In this document: positions 40,126 to 50,897 of the stretch, one piece after another | Layout of the letters: every line of letters begins with the position of its first letter | How positions within the stretch are numbered: position 1 is the first letter of the stretch | Origin: Faunimonas pinastri | Lineage (GTDB): Bacteria; Pseudomonadota; Alphaproteobacteria; Rhizobiales; Afifellaceae | DNA: 64,000 nucleotides | Direction: 5' to 3' | Assembly (NCBI RefSeq): GCF_900110915.1 | Contig: NZ_FOFG01000015.1 | Location: forward strand, 35,010 to 99,009 | Program-made: the position numbers and the translations under genes | Notes under the pieces: model-generated | What the model saw: the letters and a program-made list of their open reading frames with translations, nothing else | The model's database searches: none | Told to the model about the DNA's origin: nothing

Positions 40126-41364
40126 TCAGCTGCGGTAATCGGCGTTGATCGCCACGTATTCGTCGGTGAGATCGCAGGTCCAGAGCACGGCGGCGCCGGA
40201 CCCCATGCCGAGATCCACGGCGATCAGGAGGTCGCTGTTCTTCATGTAAGCCGACACCGCCTCCTCGGAATAAGCGGGATCGCGCTCGCCATCGACCGCC
40301 ACGCGATGCTCGCCGAAGAAGATAGCCAGCTGGTCGCGCTCTGCCGGCTCTCCGGCCTTGCCGACGGCCATGACCACGCGGCCCCAGTTGGCGTCCTGGC
40401 CGGCGACCGCGGTCTTCACCAGCGGCGAATCGGCAATCGACCGGGCGATCCGCCTCGCCGACTCGTCGGAAACCGCGCCGGTGACCTTCACCTCGACGAA
40501 TTTCGTCGCGCCTTCGCCATCGCGCACGACCTGATGCGCGAGTTCGAGGCAGATGTCGGCCAGAGCTTCCTGGAAGGCGTTGAAGACCGGCCCGCTGGCG
40601 GGGATCGCCGCAACGCCGCGCCGCTCTGAAGTGCCCGTGGCAAAGGCCATCAGGGTATCCGAGGTCGAGGTATCGCTGTCGATCGTGATCGAATTGAAGC
40701 TGCCCCGCACCGCTTCCACGAGGCAGGCCTGCAGCGTCTCCTGCGGGACCGATGCGTCGGTGAAGACGAAGGAAAGCATGGTCGCCATATCCGGGGCGAT
40801 CATGCCCGCGCCCTTGGCGATGCCGTTCAGGGTGACGGAACCGCCTTCCACTTCGATCGTGCGCGTCGCCACCTTGGGATAGGTGTCCGTCGTCATGATC
40901 GCACGGGCGGCATCCATGAAGCGGCCGGGCCCGGCAGAGCCGGAAAGCTGCGTCAGGTGCCGCTCGAACGGCGCGGGGTCCAACGGCTCGCCAATGACGC
41001 CGGTGGAGGCGAGGAAAACCTCATCGGGCGTGCAGCGCGCCGCGTCGGCGGCGGCGCGTGCGGTCGCGGTCGTGGAGCTGCGGCCCTTCATGCCGGTGAA
41101 GGCGTTGGCATTGCCGGAATTCACCACCAGCGCCCTCGCCTGCCCCTTGCCGAGGCGAGCGCGATTCCACTCGACCGGCGCCGAAGCGCAGCGGGAGCGG
41201 GTGAAGACACCCGCAACCGTTGTGCCCTCGTCGAAACCGACGAAGAGCAGATCCGTGCGCCCCTTGTACCGGATCCCGGCCTCGGCCGTCGCGATGCGAA
41301 CGCCCTCGATCTCAGGCATCTCCGGATAGGAGGTCGGCGCCAGCGGTGAAACCTTGCCTGCCAT
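40126..41364 (-). CDS. argJ: Bifunctional glutamate N-acetyltransferase/N-acetylglutamate synthase
   Basis: Recycles the acetyl group in arginine synthesis (acetylornithine plus glutamate) and can make N-acetylglutamate. The 412-residue precursor has [10 protein letters not shown] and the self-cleavage region [14 protein letters not shown], where the chain splits before the Thr nucleophile. The C-terminus ends INADYRS. It lies between the PPIase gene (8 bases) and mutT. Confidence 0.97.
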   Translation of the reverse strand: MAGKVSPLAPTSYPEMPEIEGVRIATAEAGIRYKGRTDLLFVGFDEGTTVAGVFTRSRCASAPVEWNRARLGKGQARALVVNSGNANAFTGMKGRSSTTATARAAADAARCTPDEVFLASTGVIGEPLDPAPFERHLTQLSGSAGPGRFMDAARAIMTTDTYPKVATRTIEVEGGSVTLNGIAKGAGMIAPDMATMLSFVFTDASVPQETLQACLVEAVRGSFNSITIDSDTSTSDTLMAFATGTSERRGVAAIPASGPVFNAFQEALADICLELAHQVVRDGEGATKFVEVKVTGAVSDESARRIARSIADSPLVKTAVAGQDANWGRVVMAVGKAGEPAERDQLAIFFGEHRVAVDGERDPAYSEEAVSAYMKNSDLLIAVDLGMGSGAAVLWTCDLTDEYVAINADYRS

Positions 41365-41372
41365 CGCGAGGA

Positions 41373-42458
41373 TCAGTCCTGGCCGGAGCCGCTCGTGCCA
41401 CCGGGTGCAGCCGGCGCATCCGTGCCGGCCGGCTCCTGATCCGAATCGCTCGGCGTCGCCGCATCGTCGGCCGGAGCGCCCGCGCCCGCAGGTGCGCCGA
41501 CCACGTCGACCTTGGTCTTGGAGCGAAGGTCGGCCATCACCGTCTCGAACTTCTGGCGAAGCAGCGTCGAGCGGATCTGGTCTTCCACCTCCGCCAGCGG
41601 CGGCGGCGTGGTCATGCGCTTGTCCTCAAGCTCGATGACGTGCCAGCCGAACTGCGTCTGTACCGGCTCCTTGGTATAGTCGCCCTTTTTCAGCGCGAAG
41701 GCCGCCTTCTCGAAGGCATCGACCATCTGGCCGTGCTTGAAGTAGCCGAGGTCGCCGCCATTGTCGGAGCTCGGGTCGATCGACTTCGACTTGGCGATGG
41801 CCGCGAAATCCTTGCCCGATTCGAGATCCTTGATGACCTGCTGGGCCTCTTCCTTGGTCTTCACCAGGATGTGGCGCGCATGGACCTCTTCCTCCGGTTT
41901 GAAGGAGGCGCTTTCCTTGTCGTACTCGGCCTTGATCTGGTCCGGCGTGATCGACTGGATCACGGCCTTCTGCACATATTCGTTGCGCAGCGCGCGCAGC
42001 CGCAGGAAGGCGAGATGCTTCTGGAACTCGTCGGTCTTGTCGAGGCCCTGCTGCTCGGCGGCCTGCGCCAGAACCTGCATGTCGACGATCACGTCGGTCA
42101 GGATTGACTGGCGCTTGTTCGGCGGCACCTGGGCGAGCTCGGCGGAGAAGTCCTCGGCGGCCAGCGCGAGATCGGCCTGGGTGATCGTCGCGTTGCCGAC
42201 ATGGGCGACGACGGCGTTCGGGTCCTTGTCCGCCTTGGCGGCACTGCCCTGCGGGGTCACGGGGGAAGCAGGCGCCGGAGCAGCCTGCCCCGCGTCCTGA
42301 GCCGGTGCGGGCGTGCCCTGGGCCGGAGTGGTTTCAGCCGGCGCGCTCTGGGCCGGAGTCGTCTTCGCATCCTGCGCGAAGGCCGGCACGGCGGCGGTGG
42401 ACGCCAGCAGGACGGCAAGGGCGCAGGACGTGCGCTTCAGCGTGGAGACGGCCTTCAT
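41373..42458 (-). CDS. Periplasmic parvulin-type peptidyl-prolyl isomerase
   Basis: A 361-residue exported foldase. The signal peptide is about residues 1-28 (ending AFA), then an Ala/Pro/Gln-rich linker to about 75, an N-terminal helical chaperone region, and a parvulin domain ([15 protein letters not shown] to [12 protein letters not shown]). An acidic, Ala/Gly/Pro-rich C-terminal tail follows. It is divergent from secA, a conserved alphaproteobacterial neighbourhood that links it to protein export. Confidence 0.92.
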   Translation of the reverse strand: MKAVSTLKRTSCALAVLLASTAAVPAFAQDAKTTPAQSAPAETTPAQGTPAPAQDAGQAAPAPASPVTPQGSAAKADKDPNAVVAHVGNATITQADLALAAEDFSAELAQVPPNKRQSILTDVIVDMQVLAQAAEQQGLDKTDEFQKHLAFLRLRALRNEYVQKAVIQSITPDQIKAEYDKESASFKPEEEVHARHILVKTKEEAQQVIKDLESGKDFAAIAKSKSIDPSSDNGGDLGYFKHGQMVDAFEKAAFALKKGDYTKEPVQTQFGWHVIELEDKRMTTPPPLAEVEDQIRSTLLRQKFETVMADLRSKTKVDVVGAPAGAGAPADDAATPSDSDQEPAGTDAPAAPGGTSGSGQD

Positions 42459-42517
42459 GTAACCTCCTTGGAGCGCCCGAAGGGCCGTCTAAATCGGCTC
42501 CCGGTCAGCGCCCGGCG

Positions 42518-42546
42518 TTGACAGAAATTTGGGTCGTTCTTATCTG
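42518..42546 (+). promoter_or_regulatory. Probable sigma70-type promoter for secA
   Basis: A perfect -35 TTGACA at 42518-42523, a 17-base spacer, and TATCTG at 42541-42546. A start near 42553 would give a leader of about 138 bases before secA. No SecM-like gene is seen in that leader. Confidence 0.65.
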
Positions 42547-42690
42547 TCGGGCGTCTCGCCGTCCAGAAGCGGGCGCGGTCTCTAGACGAACCTGACCGAC
42601 ATTTAATATTTGCACTGGCTGGCGCGCGATCTTACGTCCCGCAGCGCGGCCCCGTGTCAGGTCTCGGTCAGCCGACAGGAAGGATTTTTA

Positions 42691-45417
<2,727 letters not shown>

Positions 45418-45441
45418 TCCTCACTTCGTTTGAGAAGGCAG

Positions 45442-45467
45442 ACGCCGGCCCTCGTGGCCGGCGTTTT
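45442..45467 (+). terminator. Intrinsic terminator of secA
   Basis: A perfect 9-bp stem acgccggcc/ggccggcgt with loop ctcgt, followed by TTTCGT, 25 bases after the secA stop. Confidence 0.82.
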
Positions 45468-45527
45468 CGTATCTGCCATTCAATCCAAGTTCTGATCACG
45501 AATTCGTCAATTCCTGGGGAGGCCGTG

Positions 45528-45578
45528 ATGGTATTGCAACGGAAATTGCATAATCATCGTGTCAAGCACGTCCGATAA
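45528..45578 (+). CDS. Possible 16-residue mini-ORF with strong ribosome site
   Basis: ATG at 45528 follows GGGGAGG by 6 bases and encodes a basic 16-residue peptide (MVLQRKLHNHRVKHVR) before a TAA. It lies between the secA terminator and the Gly/Ser-rich gene. It could be a leader peptide or chance. Confidence 0.25.
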   Translation: MVLQRKLHNHRVKHVR

Positions 45579-45677
45579 CGGATCCCAGAAACATTGCCGG
45601 GATCATCGCATCGAGCCGCCTGTTGCATAGGACCGAGGCCAAAAAGGTCCGGCACTTCAAGAAACCGGGAGAAAGTG

Positions 45678-46106
45678 ATGTCGATTTCTTTTATCAAGGT
45701 AACTTTCGCAGGTGCACTCTGTCTCGCGCCCGCGATGGCGTTCGCCCAGACGACCACGCCTGACAGCAACTCCGGAATGGACACCTGCGCCGCCGGTGCT
45801 ACCGACTGCTCGACCACCAATGGTCAGATGAACGGCTCCACCACCACGTCCGGCGGACACATGACGAGCGGCACCACCGGCGGAAGCGGCAGCTCCGGCG
45901 CGGGCATGAGCACGACCGGCACCAACGGCGGCGATTCGACCGCAAGCGGCGGCAGCAACAGCAACTCGTCCGGTCTCGGAACCAATAGCGGCGGTTCATC
46001 CGGAACTTCCTCGAGCGGTTCGTCCAGCGGTTCCGGCAGCTCGACCGGTGGCGCTGGCGGCACTGGTGGCACAGGCGGCGGCGGCGGCAGCGGCAGCGGC
46101 GGCTGA
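45678..46106 (+). CDS. Secreted Gly/Ser/Thr-rich low-complexity protein
   Basis: A 142-residue protein with a clear signal peptide (about 1-24, ending AMAFA). A short segment with two cysteines (TCAAGATDC) follows. The remaining roughly 100 residues are almost only Gly, Ser, Thr and Asn, ending in a Gly run. There is no known domain. It is probably disordered in the periplasm or envelope. GGGAGAAAG is the ribosome site. A strong hairpin follows at 46128-46168. The reading frame is preferred because of the signal peptide and the ribosome site. Confidence 0.7.
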   Translation: MSISFIKVTFAGALCLAPAMAFAQTTTPDSNSGMDTCAAGATDCSTTNGQMNGSTTTSGGHMTSGTTGGSGSSGAGMSTTGTNGGDSTASGGSNSNSSGLGTNSGGSSGTSSSGSSSGSGSSTGGAGGTGGTGGGGGSGSGG

Positions 46107-46127
46107 CGTGGCCCCGTAAGATATCCC

Positions 46128-46168
46128 TGCCTCACCCGGCGCCGCGCCTGCGGGTGTCGGGTGAGGCA
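46128..46168 (+). terminator. Long stem-loop after the Gly/Ser-rich gene
   Basis: A perfect 11-bp inverted repeat tgcctcacccg/cgggtgaggca with a 19-base loop. Only TT follows, so it is a likely but not classic terminator. Confidence 0.5.
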
Positions 46169-46287
46169 TTCCTGACGCGCAGGCCCCTTATCCCCGGTAA
46201 GAGCCCGACAAGACGACGCATCCCGGATCGAAAGGGCGGGCTCCGCCATTCCCCCAGGGTCACGCTTCCGTTTGAAGAGAGCTTGCC

Positions 46288-47067
46288 TTGACCCCGGCCT
46301 CCTTCCCGACCTGGCTGCACAGCCTCGCGATCGTCTCCCTGATCCTTGGTTTCATCTGTGCGATCGTCATCATCGTGGACGAATTCCGCCGCCCTCAGCA
46401 CATGTGGATCATGAACGTCGTCTGGCCGCTGACCGCGCTGTTCGGCAGCGTGATCTGGCTGGCGTTCTACTTCGCCTGGGGCCGCGGCATGACGCGCGAA
46501 CGACATCAGGCGATGCAGCGGCAGCAGGAGCGGAAGAAGCGCGAGGGTAGCGACCCGGACGGCGGGATGGACATGGGCACCCAGCCTCCTTTCCCCGTCA
46601 TGGTCGCCAAAGGCGCCAGCCATTGCGGCGCCGGCTGCACGCTGGGCGACATCGTCGCGGAGTGGCTGGCCTTCGGCATTCCCGCCGTGGCCGTCGCTTT
46701 CGGCTGGCACAGCCTCTTCGACGAGAAGACCTTCGCCGTCTGGATCCTCGACTACATCGTCGCCTTCCTGCTCGGCGTGATCTTCCAGTATTTCACGATC
46801 AAGCCGATGCGCGACCTATCCGTCGGGCAAGGCATCGTTCAGGCGCTCAAGGCCGACGTTCTTTCCATCTCGGCCTGGCAGATCGGCATGTATGGCTTCA
46901 TGGCCATCGCCCAGTTCGCGTGGCTGAACCCCGCCTATGGGCACAAGGCGGAGGTGAACAGCCCCGAGTTCTGGTTCGTCATGCAGGTCGCCATGCTCTG
47001 CGGCTTCGTCACCAGCTATCCCGTGAACTGGTTCCTGCTGAAGGCCGGCGTGAAAGAGAAGATGTAA
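46288..47067 (+). CDS. DUF4396 domain-containing membrane protein
   Basis: A 259-residue inner-membrane protein of unknown function. Two helices are near the N-terminus (about 10-30 and 40-62), followed by a charged loop (about 65-95). The characteristic motif SHCGAGCTLGDI comes next, then four more helices. The conserved His and Cys pair suggest metal binding. The start appears to be TTG at 46288; no ATG fits well. No partner gene is obvious. Confidence 0.8.
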   Translation: MTPASFPTWLHSLAIVSLILGFICAIVIIVDEFRRPQHMWIMNVVWPLTALFGSVIWLAFYFAWGRGMTRERHQAMQRQQERKKREGSDPDGGMDMGTQPPFPVMVAKGASHCGAGCTLGDIVAEWLAFGIPAVAVAFGWHSLFDEKTFAVWILDYIVAFLLGVIFQYFTIKPMRDLSVGQGIVQALKADVLSISAWQIGMYGFMAIAQFAWLNPAYGHKAEVNSPEFWFVMQVAMLCGFVTSYPVNWFLLKAGVKEKM

Positions 47068-47074
47068 GCTGTTG

Positions 47075-47500
47075 TCATTCCAAAAGGAACGCTTCCAGCG
47101 CGAGAGTGTACGACTTGACGCCGAAGCCGACGATCACGCCGCGGCAGACGGCGGAAAGATAGGAGTGGTGCCGGAAGCTCTCTCGCGCATGAACGTTGGA
47201 GAGGTGGACCTCTATAGTTTCCGCCATCGATCCTGAAATGGCGTCCCGCATGGCGACCGACGTATGCGTATAGGCGCCGGCATTCAGGATGATCCCGGCC
47301 CCGTTCTCCCCGGCTTCCTGGATCCAGTCGACCAGCTCGCCCTCATGATTGGACTGTCGGAACACGAGTTCGGCCCGGTCGCCCGCCCGCTCGCGCAGCA
47401 GCTTCTCGATGTCGGAAAGCGTCTGGGCGCCATAAATGCCGGGCTCGCGGGTGCCCAGGAGGTTCAGGTTGGGACCGTTCAGGATATAGATCTGCCGCAT
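47075..47500 (-). CDS. aroQ: Type II 3-dehydroquinate dehydratase
   Basis: Shikimate-pathway enzyme making 3-dehydroshikimate. The 141-residue protein has [15 protein letters not shown] with the flexible active-site loop and Tyr (GIYG), NAGAYTHTS, and the catalytic His region [12 protein letters not shown] 47500 with GGAG upstream is preferred over an in-frame start 11 codons earlier. It is convergent with the DUF4396 gene. Bases 47501-47672 upstream show no gene. Confidence 0.95.
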   Translation of the reverse strand: MRQIYILNGPNLNLLGTREPGIYGAQTLSDIEKLLRERAGDRAELVFRQSNHEGELVDWIQEAGENGAGIILNAGAYTHTSVAMRDAISGSMAETIEVHLSNVHARESFRHHSYLSAVCRGVIVGFGVKSYTLALEAFLLE

Positions 47501-47672
47501 CGTTAGCTCCATGAGGTCCTGTCGGACTAACATGGAGCGGAAGCATCGGCACGCTCATTCGGCGGCTTGGCCGGGTAACGGAAAAGCTCGCCCCCTGTGC
47601 CGCCCACGGATGCGAACGCCGGTCTCAATTCCGCACCTGCGGACGTCTTTCCCCTACACCGCCGGCCTCGGC

Positions 47673-48626
47673 TCAATCCAACGAAGGCCACACCAGATCT
47701 TCGAGATCGAACAGGCTCTGGACCCGGTCTTGCCAGCCATCGATAGCGACGTTGCGCAAATCGCTCGCGCGGTGAAGAACCATCAGCGTCAACAGGCGAC
47801 GCCGCAGGGCAGCGTCGCTTTCATGCGGGGCCATGCCGTATCCCCTGAGAAGACTGCGGACGCGGCCGGGCAACCCCGCGCACATGAAGGCGCTCGGGCC
47901 CAGCAGGTCGTATTCACGCCATCCAACCATGACGTCGCCAAAATCGATCACCGCCGCCAGTTTCCATCTGCCACCGTCTTCGGACAGGAGAAAGTTTTCT
48001 GGAATCCATTCTCCGGTCAGGATCACGCCTGGCTGATCCAGCGGAACAACCGATGGCACATCCGAAAGGAGCTCGCGGAGATCGGACAGGAACCTGGGCG
48101 GCAATCCCTGGCTGCGGTGCCGATCGAGCCAGCCGGCGACCTGTGGTTCGATGAAATCCGGCCACGCGGGTTCGACCGACGCGAGGTCCCCGAGCGGCAC
48201 CGACTGAACTTCGGCGATCGCCTGTCCGATTTCCTGGAGGATAAGTTCCTTCTCCTCTTCAGGCACCGCAGACCAAACCTCCGAGCCGGCAATGCCGTCC
48301 AGCTTGGTCATGACAAGCCAGCACCAGCCGTCGTGCTCTCCCTCGGCGACCATGCGGGGAATGGCAACGGAAAGCTTCCCGTCCAACTGACGAAGGGTCG
48401 CCCGCTCACTGACGAACTGCGACCGAAACATGGGCGGGAAGAGCTTGAGGACCGATTTGCCATCGAGATCGACGACGAGGTTGGTGCCGGTCTCGAATGC
48501 CGAGAAGGCGCGGGCCGGCACGTTCGCCAGCCGGGCAATCTCGCCTACCGTCGACGACCAGCGACGCGGATCCGCCCGCCACCTCGCAAAGTCTGTCTTG
48601 TTGGCGATCCTGGGCAGCTCGATCAT
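47673..48626 (-). CDS. Aminoglycoside-phosphotransferase-like kinase-fold protein
   Basis: A 317-residue protein with the APH/choline-kinase fold. It has NLVVDLDGKSVLKLFPP (ATP lysine), an LTGEWIPENFLL catalytic loop, and the metal-binding AVIDFGDVMVGWREYDLLGP. In the catalytic loop the usual His-Gly-Asp is Thr-Gly-Glu, so the general base is changed from Asp to Glu. The substrate is unknown; drug resistance should not be assumed. It is flanked by aroQ and a 369-base gap. Confidence 0.8.
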   Translation of the reverse strand: MIELPRIANKTDFARWRADPRRWSSTVGEIARLANVPARAFSAFETGTNLVVDLDGKSVLKLFPPMFRSQFVSERATLRQLDGKLSVAIPRMVAEGEHDGWCWLVMTKLDGIAGSEVWSAVPEEEKELILQEIGQAIAEVQSVPLGDLASVEPAWPDFIEPQVAGWLDRHRSQGLPPRFLSDLRELLSDVPSVVPLDQPGVILTGEWIPENFLLSEDGGRWKLAAVIDFGDVMVGWREYDLLGPSAFMCAGLPGRVRSLLRGYGMAPHESDAALRRRLLTLMVLHRASDLRNVAIDGWQDRVQSLFDLEDLVWPSLD

Positions 48627-48862
48627 GCCGGACTCATCTGCGCCGAATTCTGCACCGTGTCACGCTACGGCCGGAAACGCCGACGCTCCAGCGGTCCCAT
48701 TCGCGAGCGGAATATTCGCTTCCGCCCATGGTGACCTGCTTTTGGCGTGCCAGTCACTCGGCTCCCGCATCCGCATCCTGGGAGCGTCGAACAGTGGCAA
48801 GTCCTGCCTGGCGGACTGTCGCTCCGTTCGCAAGGCTCTTTCACGTATCGCCGCAGAGTAGA

Positions 48863-48888
48863 ACGGCGGCGCCGGGGAGCGCCGCCGT
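48863..48888. repeat. Perfect 10-bp inverted repeat
   Basis: acggcggcgc/gcgccgccgt with a 6-base loop, in the gap downstream of the LTxxQ gene. No T-run. It may act in termination together with the neighbouring repeat. Confidence 0.55.
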
Positions 48889-48892
48889 CCGC

Positions 48893-48934
48893 TCGGAGAG
48901 CCGACTTTGCTGGGGTGGGCTGTCGGCTCTCCGA
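48893..48934. repeat. Perfect 13-bp inverted repeat
   Basis: tcggagagccgac/gtcggctctccga with a 16-base loop, about 60 bases beyond the LTxxQ gene stop. It is the longest perfect stem noticed in the window. It is not followed by a T-run, so its role is uncertain. Confidence 0.6.
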
Positions 48935-48995
48935 CGTCCGGATCACGGGGAGGCAGTTCCGGGAACCGGACGATTGGGTCATGGGTCTTTGGCCG

Positions 48996-49958
48996 TTATC
49001 CGGGCTGGAAGTTCGACCCGTGATCGCCATCCGGTTCCGGCGCCTGATCGGGTCCGGGGCGTGGGCCATGGCCGTGGCCGAAGCCAACCGGGCCGCCGTC
49101 CTGCGGGCCAAAACTGTGGGGGCCGAAACCGTGCGGGCCGACATCGGGGGAGCCGGGGCCGCCGAACGGTCCGTGCGGCATATGCGGGTGCCCCATCGGA
49201 CCGCCCGGAAGCATGCGCTCGAACATGGCGGCCTTCTGCTGCTGCTCCGGGGTCAGCTTGCCACGGAGCGCCTGAACCGCCTTGGACAGGGCGTCCGCCT
49301 TGCGGGCCTTTGCCGCCATGTCATCGGCGAAGCGCTCGATCCCGGCGAAAGCTTGCGGTGTGGGAGCATTCGCCCCCGGCCCGCTCGGCTGGTCCGGACG
49401 CTGGGGAGCGCCGGGGCGGGGCTGGGCAGGACCCGAAGCTCCGTCAGGAGCCATCGGCGGCTTCGGCGGTTCGGTCAGGGCGAGAAGCGCATTCGTGAAG
49501 TCGCGCCAGACATCGAGCTGGTCGGCACGAATGCCGATCAGGGTCTCCTCGGCACCGAGAATACCGGCGAGCTTCAGCTGTGCACCCGGACCTCCCATCG
49601 CGCCGTCCGGACCTCTTTCCGGGCCGTCGGCGAAGCGATCAGCGAAGCCCCCGGGGCCACCCTGCGGACCATCGTGCGGGCCACCGTCGGGCCGTTGCGT
49701 CGGACCGCGCGGGCCGAAACCCTGTTCGCCCGGACCGGGATGGAAACCGGGACCGAAGCCCGGTCCGCCCATGCCCTGATCGAAGGCGGCCGCACCAGCT
49801 CCACCGGGATGCGCCGGAGGCGGCGGCGGCGGGAAGTCGGAGCCGGGCTGATTCTGCGCCACGGGAGCAGGCGCGGGCTGGGCGACGGCCGGGACTGCCG
49901 ACAACGCCGTCAGGCTTGTCGTGGCGGCCAGCGCAAGTGCGGCAATGGCATGTCTCAT
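48996..49958 (-). CDS. Exported LTxxQ-motif (Spy/CpxP-like) Pro/Gly/His-rich protein
   Basis: A 320-residue periplasmic protein. The signal peptide is about residues 1-28 (ending AVAQ), followed by a Pro/Gly-rich stretch (about 30-110). A folded helical part includes LRGKLTPEQQQKAAMFERM with the LTxxQ motif of Spy/CpxP. A long C-terminal Pro/Gly/His tail ends the protein (HPHMPHGP, GFGHGHGP). Spy/CpxP proteins are envelope-stress chaperones or metal-stress sensors. It is divergent from an OmpR-type two-component pair that likely controls it. ATG 49958 (MRHAIAALA) is chosen. Confidence 0.85.
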   Translation of the reverse strand: MRHAIAALALAATTSLTALSAVPAVAQPAPAPVAQNQPGSDFPPPPPPAHPGGAGAAAFDQGMGGPGFGPGFHPGPGEQGFGPRGPTQRPDGGPHDGPQGGPGGFADRFADGPERGPDGAMGGPGAQLKLAGILGAEETLIGIRADQLDVWRDFTNALLALTEPPKPPMAPDGASGPAQPRPGAPQRPDQPSGPGANAPTPQAFAGIERFADDMAAKARKADALSKAVQALRGKLTPEQQQKAAMFERMLPGGPMGHPHMPHGPFGGPGSPDVGPHGFGPHSFGPQDGGPVGFGHGHGPRPGPDQAPEPDGDHGSNFQPG

Positions 49959-50168
49959 CTGGAACCTCGCTTGTTTGCTTTGGCTTGCCAGACGTATGCG
50001 CCGGTCGTTTCCCGCGAAGGTCGCACGGTGTCTCAGAATGTCTTCCGCCCGGCTTTTGATGTCGAAACGTTGCCGACGTCTCGGGCAGTGATCCTGTGTT
50101 ACAAAAATCACCGTCCGAGGCCGCTGGATCGGATGACATTGCGACCGCATCCCGCTTAGCTCAGGCTC

Positions 50169-50897
50169 ATGCAGACCGCTTCCCCGCACATTCTCGTCGT
50201 CGATGACGACCCGGAAATCCGCAAGCTCCTTGGCCGCTACCTCGACGGGCAGGGTCTTCGCGTCACGCTGGCGGCCAGCCGGCACGAACTCGAGGAGCGG
50301 CTGGAGACCGGCGCCATCGACCTGATCGTGCTCGACGTCATGCTGCCGGACGGCTCTGGCCTGGAAATATGCCGCGATTTCCGCAGCCGGGCGATCCTGA
50401 CGCCGATCATCCTGCTGACCGCGCTCAAGGAAGATGTCGACCGCATCATCGGGCTGGAAATCGGCGCTGACGATTACCTCGGCAAACCGTTCAATCCGCG
50501 CGAGCTCGTGGCGCGGATTCGCGCGGTGCTCCGCCGCACCTCGGAAACCCAACCGACCGCCGAACCGAAGCCGCGCTATCGCTTCGCCGATTTCACCGTC
50601 GAGCCCGCAAGCCGCCGCGTGATCGGCCAGAACGGCCGCGACGTGACGTTGACGGGCGCCGAATTCGATCTCCTCTGCGTCTTTCTCGACCGCCCCGGGC
50701 GAGTGCTGTCGCGAGATCAACTTCTCGACCTCACGCAGGGGCGCGAAGCCGATCCCTTCGACCGCTCAATCGACGTGCTGATGAGCCGGCTTCGCCGCAA
50801 GCTTGGCGATGGCGGCACGTTCCAGCTCTTCAAGACGGTGCGTAACGGCGGTTACCAGCTTGCCGCAAAGGTGGACAGCCTGGACGACGCTCCGTGA
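50169..50897 (+). CDS. OmpR-family response regulator
   Basis: A 242-residue DNA-binding regulator. Its receiver domain has VDDDPEI, phospho-Asp in IVLDVMLPDG and the GADDYLGKPF lysine region. A winged-helix domain follows (LTGAEFDLLCVFLDRPGRVLSRDQLLD, SIDVLMSRLRRKLG). The kinase gene overlaps its stop as GTGA. The upstream 210-base gap shared with the LTxxQ gene contains GTGTTACAAAAATCAC, an AT-rich patch that could be a binding site. Confidence 0.95.
   Translation: MQTASPHILVVDDDPEIRKLLGRYLDGQGLRVTLAASRHELEERLETGAIDLIVLDVMLPDGSGLEICRDFRSRAILTPIILLTALKEDVDRIIGLEIGADDYLGKPFNPRELVARIRAVLRRTSETQPTAEPKPRYRFADFTVEPASRRVIGQNGRDVTLTGAEFDLLCVFLDRPGRVLSRDQLLDLTQGREADPFDRSIDVLMSRLRRKLGDGGTFQLFKTVRNGGYQLAAKVDSLDDAP

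Larger units (their letters stand above)
48627..48995. other. Intergenic region with possible P-loop kinase remnant
   Basis: No intact gene. In one plus-strand frame, near 48770-48858, the translation SRIRILGASNSGKSCLA resembles the P-loop start of small nucleotide kinases, then stops at 48861. It may be a gene fragment or chance. Two strong hairpins fill the right part (48863-48888 and 48893-48934). Confidence 0.3.

Noticed and set aside
48430..48861. A 143-codon plus-strand open frame overlapping the phosphotransferase-like gene
   Set aside because: First half is antisense to a real gene; only the last 30 codons (P-loop-like) are of interest and are listed separately.
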